Virus record (IMG/VR): IMGVR_UViG_3300022752_000037 | Coordinates: 1-64,000 of that record | DNA from: a virus | Direction: 5' to 3' (one strand) | DNA length: 64,000 nt | The notes under the pieces: model-generated | The model's input: the letters and a program-made list of their open reading frames with translations, nothing else | Told to the model about the DNA's origin: nothing | Databases searched by the model: none | In this document: one piece after another, positions 59,138 through 64,000 of the stretch | Layout: each line of letters begins with the position of its first letter | Numbering within the stretch: the first letter of the stretch is position 1 | Position numbers and translations under genes: made by a program

Positions 59138-59159
59138 TTTAGACTATTTACTGTCTAAA
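59138..59159 (-). promoter_or_regulatory. Hairpin in leader containing late-like box
   Basis: TTTAGAC and GTCTAAA pair around the loop AGTAAATA, the arm running into AAAGGAGG of the gene at 58579-59127. The loop resembles a late -10 element. It may serve as promoter, translational control or weak terminator of 59178-60884. Confidence 0.4.
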
Positions 59160-59177
59160 AGAGACGTTTAGATTATT

Positions 59178-60884
59178 TTAGAATCCGCCTAAAATCTGAG
59201 CACTGGCACTGGCCATGGCTGCTGAACTCATGCCGCCGTGCCCTTTAGGTTCTGTAGTTGAACTCATTCTAGTAAATGTAGAAGTAGCATGAGTAATTTT
59301 CCAAGTATTATTATTTTGTGCACCATTATAATTTCCAAGACAATATCCCCAATCTTGTCCTGTTTGAAAATTCTCTTCACCGCAGTTATCAGGTGTTGAT
59401 AAATTAGTGGCTAAATTAGTTCCAGTTGTATCATCTATACGCCAAATGCTAGTTGTAGTATTACCTCCGTTTTTAACATAGGCATACCCTTCTTTGGTTT
59501 TTAGTGCCTTGCCCCAACCGTCAGTACCAACAGTAAGACCAGCAGCAGTCCAAGTTTCATTACTAAATTGTATCTTATGATTACGACCACCCGCACTGTG
59601 TTTGACCCAGCCGTAGTCTTTACCATACCAAGCACAGACAAAATTTCCAGCAGTACCAGCTTGACCTCCTGAACCTGAAGAAAACATCACACCTGTGACC
59701 AAATTATGTTTATCAATATTAGCAGCTTCACCCACTATCCATGCCAATGTGAGATTACCATTCAGTATAACACCTGAATCATCAGAGCTGCTCTTGGTGT
59801 TCCAGTTTGTGGCATCTGATCTTCTTCCTGATTCAGTGGACATATCAATGCTTAGTGTAGTGCTGCTACCACCCATGCCACCGGCGTTGTAGATCCAAGC
59901 ATGATAGTCACTCATTCCGCCATCTATATAGGCAGCAGAAGTATCCATGATATCACCCAAATTAGTGGTAACATCTGTATAATGTACAGTTCGATTTACA
60001 TTACGCCATGGACTTGAATTTTGATATCCTCCGCTAACATATCCTCTGGTATATATAGTTCTATATTTAAAAGCATAATCCCTGCCGTCTTTGGTAATTT
60101 GCCATGTAAAATTACGATAGGCTCTACCATCAGAAGGTAATCCTTGTTGGCTAATTGCCACTTGGAAGCTATAAGTAGCTGCTTCATTACCGATACTCGA
60201 ACCTGTTATGACACCTGTATCTCTATTAATAGTCACATTACCTGGTAAGGCACCGTCTGTAATTTCAAAAATAGTACCACTTGCCTGTATTGTTGTGCTA
60301 TAGGTTAGACCAGAACCTAATATAACAGGTGTTAAAGCACCGGCTGCGGTAATAAATGTAGGTGGTTCAGAGTAGGCAGGAATATACTCTTCTACTATTA
60401 TATGTCCTGGAACATCCCTACCATCACCGCCTCCATCCCAGTATTGTGTGTGATATAAATGAGCATTGTGATTGCCTTCAGCATATGCACGACTTTGTAA
60501 GCCTGCCCTTGCCATTACGCCAGCTCCCCAGCTGGGTATTTCCCATTCTATACTGTTATGATTTTCCACATGATGGCCAGATCTACTAAATCTACCATAT
60601 TCATTATCATCTAAGTAAAACTTATAATGAGTAATCATGTGTTGACTTGGGCCGTATTGTCTTGTATGAATATTAAAAGTAAATCTTATACGACTATCGC
60701 CTCTTACAGGTCTAAAATAAACATATCCTCCTGCAATCCAGTTGTATGTATTATTATTTCTCCACCAACCCACACGATGAGTATAACTAACACGTTGTAA
60801 TACTCTACGTTGTAGTTGTTTAACTGGGATAGTCAAAAGGCCTGATTCATTTTGTAGTTCTTTAATAACGGCAGCACTGGTCAT
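59178..60884 (-). CDS. Tail-fibre paralogue with Ig-like and long C-terminal part
   Basis: A 568-residue member of a family of four tandem paralogues. Residues about 35-165 are the shared module (WIAGGYVYFRPVRGDSRIRF, WEIPSWGAG, AGLQSRAYAEGNHNAHLY). A putative Ig-type domain (ILGSGLTYSTTIQAS, INRDTGVITGS) follows, then a unique Gly/Thr-rich 250-residue tip ending in SAQILGGF. Co-transcribed with its relatives, so these are presumably alternative or combined fibre tips. Confidence 0.7.
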   Translation of the reverse strand: MTSAAVIKELQNESGLLTIPVKQLQRRVLQRVSYTHRVGWWRNNNTYNWIAGGYVYFRPVRGDSRIRFTFNIHTRQYGPSQHMITHYKFYLDDNEYGRFSRSGHHVENHNSIEWEIPSWGAGVMARAGLQSRAYAEGNHNAHLYHTQYWDGGGDGRDVPGHIIVEEYIPAYSEPPTFITAAGALTPVILGSGLTYSTTIQASGTIFEITDGALPGNVTINRDTGVITGSSIGNEAATYSFQVAISQQGLPSDGRAYRNFTWQITKDGRDYAFKYRTIYTRGYVSGGYQNSSPWRNVNRTVHYTDVTTNLGDIMDTSAAYIDGGMSDYHAWIYNAGGMGGSSTTLSIDMSTESGRRSDATNWNTKSSSDDSGVILNGNLTLAWIVGEAANIDKHNLVTGVMFSSGSGGQAGTAGNFVCAWYGKDYGWVKHSAGGRNHKIQFSNETWTAAGLTVGTDGWGKALKTKEGYAYVKNGGNTTTSIWRIDDTTGTNLATNLSTPDNCGEENFQTGQDWGYCLGNYNGAQNNNTWKITHATSTFTRMSSTTEPKGHGGMSSAAMASASAQILGGF

Positions 60885-61727
60885 TTAGTCAAAAATCCTT
60901 ACAAATCCGCTGGCACCTGTAACAGTAGTGGCGGAATAAAACATAAGATCAGGAGCAGTATAGGGAACAGTAAATGTAAACAAACTGGAAGTATTTCCAC
61001 TGACTCCTGTGGTAAATGATGCACCTGTAACTGATCCTGTTCTAAACTGCCAAGGTAGTGCTGCTCCTGCATTATTAATAAAATTATAAGTGCCGCCTCT
61101 TACTAATCTCAATCCAGGATTTATTTCATTGGGATCAACATCCCATCCTGAAATTCTATACGTATTGCTTACATTAGTAAGAATATATGTGGCATCTGCC
61201 AAACCTGGTAGCCATTCTTCTGCTGTTACCCAGCTTTGTTGAGGTCTAAAACTACCACCTCCATTCCACCAGTAACTGGCATTTGTGGCTATGTAATGGC
61301 TACCCGAGGCATAATTACGCATGAGTAGGCCCATTGTTGCAGCTTCGCCTTTGCCGTAGCTAGGAATCCACCATTCATGGCTGAACCCGTCTTCCATGTG
61401 ATCCCCACTTCGACAATATCTAGCGTATTCTCTATTACCCCAACGACCTTCGGCATAAAATATCCAATGACTAATTTCATGTGCATTTCCACCGTTAGGG
61501 TAAGTCACAGGCATTTTTAAAATATATCTAATATAGCTTTGATCATATACAGGTGTTATACCTATGGTACTGCCTGGAATTTGATAATAAGTATTACCTG
61601 GATTCCATGTACCAAATTTAAAAACCAGTTGAGTTCTTTGAATAAGACGTTTTTTCATGAACTCAACATCTACACGAACAGTACCGGTACTGTTCTGTAT
61701 TTGATCAACTAATAAAATTCCCGTCAT
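60885..61727 (-). CDS. Fibre paralogue with degenerate cupredoxin-like domain
   Basis: A 280-residue protein. The shared module occupies residues about 30-170 (WIFYAEGRWGNREYARYCRSG, WIPSYGKGEAATMGLLMRNYASGSHY). The C-terminal ~100 residues look like a cupredoxin-type beta sandwich. The His of GHPF and the C, H and M of intact copies are replaced (ALPWQFRTGS, LMFYSATTVTGASGF), so copper binding is lost if the fold is right. Start and stop abut the neighbours. Confidence 0.62.
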   Translation of the reverse strand: MTGILLVDQIQNSTGTVRVDVEFMKKRLIQRTQLVFKFGTWNPGNTYYQIPGSTIGITPVYDQSYIRYILKMPVTYPNGGNAHEISHWIFYAEGRWGNREYARYCRSGDHMEDGFSHEWWIPSYGKGEAATMGLLMRNYASGSHYIATNASYWWNGGGSFRPQQSWVTAEEWLPGLADATYILTNVSNTYRISGWDVDPNEINPGLRLVRGGTYNFINNAGAALPWQFRTGSVTGASFTTGVSGNTSSLFTFTVPYTAPDLMFYSATTVTGASGFVRIFD

Positions 61728-61730
61728 TAT

Positions 61731-62060
61731 TTAGACGCTTGGTTTAGGAAATTGTGTTTTAATTTGTTCTCTTCGTGCCTGTAATGCTTGAGCAGTTTCT
61801 GGACGATTTTCCACAACCATCTCCCATAGTGCCACAATCATATCATCCTTACTGGGATAATTTCCTGGCACCGCACGTTTTTGTTGAACACGACGTATGG
61901 CCACATCATCTTTAATCTGCTCCCATAGAGCAGCCAATTCTTCTGCACTGGGCTGTGGACTATCTTCTAACCAAGTTATATCTTCATATCTCGGACCACG
62001 TACACCGTATTGTCTACCAGCATAAAATCTATGCATAACTTCGCCGTAATCTATATCCAT
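61731..62060 (-). CDS. Small tail-assembly-like protein
   Basis: A 109-residue protein, starting MDIDYGEVMHRFYAGRQYG. The remainder, KRAVPGNYPSKDDMIVALWEM, resembles the YP-x-x-x-D-x-x-x-ALW stretch at the C-terminus of phage fibre-associated proteins. It has GGGAGA before the ATG and sits between two fibre paralogues. Function is not established; a chaperone or connector is possible. Confidence 0.6.
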   Translation of the reverse strand: MDIDYGEVMHRFYAGRQYGVRGPRYEDITWLEDSPQPSAEELAALWEQIKDDVAIRRVQQKRAVPGNYPSKDDMIVALWEMVVENRPETAQALQARREQIKTQFPKPSV

Positions 62061-62098
62061 GTAAAATCTCCCTATACCTTATTTAAGTAATTATAGTT

Positions 62099-63178
62099 TT
62101 AACCTCTTATTTGTACATTCGCATGAGTAATGTACATAGCTTCGTCTGTTTGAGCTGTATCAGCACCGAAATAATGAGTAAACACTGCCGATGCAGCAGT
62201 ATGATTTATCCAGCCCGTGTCTACAATAAAATAGCCATTTTGCTGGCTATTACCTCCCCATGGACTGTAACTATATTGTTGATTAAGCACAAAAGTCACT
62301 CTTTCACATAGGTTAACACTAATGCTGCCCGTATTATTATATACTTTAGTGAAAGTAAGATACCTCACTCCATCCACGTTGAGATAATTTGTTTCTCCAT
62401 CGAGGCTATCTACACAGTGCCAATAGAATGTATATCTTATTTGACTGTGTGTAGGAAGGTTAGGCACAGTTAAAATATAGTTCGTAGTAGGTGTATACCC
62501 ATGACCTGTTCCTTGACCAAATCCAGCAAAGTTAGTCATAGTATATGTAGTACTTGGAGTCCAATAACTTAAAGTAGCAGTAGGATTAAGAACTTCATTT
62601 AACACAGTGCTGGTAAAGTCAAATACAGGTTCCGGATCTTGTATACCACCAGGTTTCCAACTTGCAGGTTGATCAGTATTTTCATATTCTTCTATGATAA
62701 GTTGTCCATAGCAGTTTTGAGCTGCTCGACCTGTACCGTTCCAATAGTAAGTTGTATACAATCTGCATTCATGATTGTCGTTAGCATAGGATCTAATTTG
62801 ATATCCGATACGTCCTTGACTAGTCCCCCAACTTGGTACGTCATACTTCATAACATTGCCATCTTCTATGTGAACTCCACTTTGACTGTGTCGGTAATAA
62901 AGAATATTATTGACATAAAACTGCCAATGACTGATAACATGAGAGGCATTAGACCAAGCATGTGGAACACGCCAAATATAGCTAATTCTACTGTCTGTGC
63001 GTCTCGGTGTGAAATCTACATAACTACCTGGAGCCCATGTGTAGCTGTTATCGGGGTTCCATTCTCCAGCTATATAATTAAAAATATACTGTTGTATAAC
63101 ACGTTTAGTTAGTTCTATTGTTGGTAGAATTAGTGTGCCGTCTGGATGGTTGATTGATGTGGTTCGTAGTGTTCCCAT
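62099..63178 (-). CDS. Fibre paralogue with extra beta domain
   Basis: A 359-residue protein. The shared module lies at about 25-155 (APGSYVDFTPRRTDSRISY, HWQFYVNNILYYRHSQSGVH, YDVPSWGTSQGRIGYQIRSY, TYYWNGTGRAAQN). The last ~170 residues are a different beta domain with AATLSYWTPST-like strands and a Cys-bearing middle. The ATG at 63178 forms TAATG with the previous stop, paralleling its relatives. Confidence 0.72.
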   Translation of the reverse strand: MGTLRTTSINHPDGTLILPTIELTKRVIQQYIFNYIAGEWNPDNSYTWAPGSYVDFTPRRTDSRISYIWRVPHAWSNASHVISHWQFYVNNILYYRHSQSGVHIEDGNVMKYDVPSWGTSQGRIGYQIRSYANDNHECRLYTTYYWNGTGRAAQNCYGQLIIEEYENTDQPASWKPGGIQDPEPVFDFTSTVLNEVLNPTATLSYWTPSTTYTMTNFAGFGQGTGHGYTPTTNYILTVPNLPTHSQIRYTFYWHCVDSLDGETNYLNVDGVRYLTFTKVYNNTGSISVNLCERVTFVLNQQYSYSPWGGNSQQNGYFIVDTGWINHTAASAVFTHYFGADTAQTDEAMYITHANVQIRG

Positions 63179-63681
63179 TATTGCATCCATTCCTCAACCC
63201 AGAGTGTACCTATAGCTATTTGTGCTGATCTTCCAGTTCCATTCCAGTAATAAGTTGTGTATAACCTAAATTCATTATTATCTTCCGCATAGCTACGTGT
63301 CTTAAGACCTATTCTTGCTGAGAACGTTCCCCAACTGGGCACTTCAAAATCATAGGTTGGAGCTCCTTCATAATGTGTTCTACTTGTTCCATAGCTATAA
63401 AATAATACGTTATTGGCATAAAATTCCCAGTGTTGTATAGCGTGACTGGCGGCTACCCATGCCAATGGTTTTCTTAAACGATATCTAATTCTACTGTCTG
63501 CACGCCTCGGTGTGAAATCTACATAGCCCCCTGGAAGCCAGTTATAGTCATTATTAGGATTCCATTCGCCTTCTCGCCAATCTTTTCTATATTGTTGAAT
63601 AATTCGATTTTGTAGTTCACGTCCTAGAACCTTAACTCCATTATCATTTGTACGTATCTGATCTAAATTTACCGAACCCAT
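63178..63681 (-). CDS. Minimal fibre paralogue
   Basis: A 167-residue protein consisting only of the shared module: WLPGGYVDFTPRRADSRIRY, HWEFYANNVLFYSYGTSRTH, EVPSWGTFSARIGLKTRSYAED, TYYWNGTGRSAQIA. It is the simplest copy and probably shows the domain limits. Its Trp- and Tyr-rich beta pattern is that of virion surface proteins. It follows directly on the cupredoxin gene at the window end. Confidence 0.75.
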   Translation of the reverse strand: MGSVNLDQIRTNDNGVKVLGRELQNRIIQQYRKDWREGEWNPNNDYNWLPGGYVDFTPRRADSRIRYRLRKPLAWVAASHAIQHWEFYANNVLFYSYGTSRTHYEGAPTYDFEVPSWGTFSARIGLKTRSYAEDNNEFRLYTTYYWNGTGRSAQIAIGTLWVEEWMQ

Positions 63682-63682
63682 A

Positions 63683-64000
63683 TTATGTTGGCCTTGCTGA
63701 AATTATAATTTGTCCTGACATAGCTCCATGAAGTTGACAGATATAGTAATATGTGCCAGCTGTCACGCCTGTAGTATTCCATGTCACTGTACCTAGTTCT
63801 GTACCATTACCAGTAATTGTTCCTTGTGTAACTCCGTTGCCAGTACCAGTTGTAGCGCTAGTCTTAATCCAAAAAGGATGCCCAGTTGCAGCGATATTGA
63901 ATTTTAAAATATCTCCAACCGTGGCATAGATAGTTAAATCCTCACCGGTGACCTCGCCTTGTAATTGATAGGATGTTGAACCGTTATTAGTAACCCAAAA
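63683..64000 (-). CDS. Partial cupredoxin-domain virion protein
   Basis: The 3' end of a minus-strand gene running out of the window, at least 105 residues with no start visible. The domain has GHPFWIKTSA (His at 63878-63880) and YYYICQLHGAMSGQIII (Cys 63737-63739, His 63728-63730, Met 63719-63721), the ligand set of a type-1 copper site. The same pattern occurs in the gene at 49465-50478. A fibre-like sequence (TNNGSTSYQLQGEVTG) precedes it. The domain is probably the C-terminal tip of a fibre. Confidence 0.75.
   Translation of the reverse strand, partial: FWVTNNGSTSYQLQGEVTGEDLTIYATVGDILKFNIAATGHPFWIKTSATTGTGNGVTQGTITGNGTELGTVTWNTTGVTAGTYYYICQLHGAMSGQIIISARPT

Noticed and set aside
41802-64000. 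Diversity-generating retroelement for the fibre genes
   Set aside because: No reverse transcriptase gene and no template/variable repeat pair seen in this window. One could lie outside.
1-64000. Photosynthesis or other cyanophage marker genes
   Set aside because: No psbA, psbD, hli, pebS, talC-like or other marker seen, so a cyanobacterial host is not supported.
1-64000. Lysogeny module
   Set aside because: No integrase, excisionase, repressor or attachment site detected. The gene content is that of a lytic T4-like phage.

Overview
The window is a contiguous piece of a T4-like (Straboviridae/Tevenvirinae-related) myovirus genome, AT-rich and densely packed. Recognisable T4 core genes are the replication and recombination proteins gp41 helicase, gp61 primase, UvsW, UvsX, a UvsY-like protein and gp32. 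The packaging, neck and tail proteins are gp17, a gp16-like protein, gp4, gp13, gp14, gp15, gp18, gp19 and a gp48/gp54-like protein, together with gp1 dNMP kinase. The large sheath, gp14 and gp15 forms, the carbamoyltransferase, 2OG oxygenases and halogenase-like gene resemble marine T4-like phages (cyanophage/pelagiphage type). No photosynthesis genes are visible, so the host is probably a heterotroph, but this is inference. gp20-gp23, gp43-gp47 and most baseplate genes are absent, so the genome continues beyond both ends. No tRNA, integrase or CRISPR array was seen. Layout: (1) 1-1879, plus strand: four small early genes and an AAA ATPase, served by host sigma70-like promoters with 17-bp spacers. 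(2) 1880-2202: convergent intergenic region with a repeated hairpin and a strong terminator. (3) 2203-16076, almost all minus strand: helicase, carbamoyltransferase, primase, a probable structural protein, a miniature DnaE-like protein, a possible clamp-loader subunit, a small methyltransferase/oxygenase/cupin group, and UvsW. (4) 16098-21096: a surface-glycan-like cassette with three related GT-B-type domains, two GT-A domains and a nucleotidyltransferase-cupin fusion. (5) 21105-35281, minus strand: UvsY-like, UvsX, 2OG oxygenase, gp32, terminase, head completion, tail tube and sheath. (6) 35392-41200: HNH gene, gp1 and gp13 followed by a plus-strand island of gp14, gp15, Nudix and a small protein. 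(7) 41174-64000, minus strand: a large structural and tail-fibre region. It includes glycine-rich adhesin-like proteins, cupredoxin-bearing virion proteins and four tandem paralogues. In its middle sits an enzyme island of 2OG oxygenase, flavin halogenase-like protein, methyltransferase remnant and Fe-S-like/methyltransferase fusion. Genes are chained by ATGA or TAATG overlaps into long operons. T4-type late boxes (TATAAATA and close variants) precede many structural genes, and in several cases the box lies only 4-7 bases before the ATG with no Shine-Dalgarno sequence, which suggests leaderless late transcripts. The observations most worth follow-up are the 191-residue DnaE-like protein that keeps all three catalytic aspartates, the halogenase enzyme island, copper-ligand cupredoxin domains on virion proteins, and several RNA/DNA control elements (promoter built into the terminator before gp32, start-codon hairpin of gp1).
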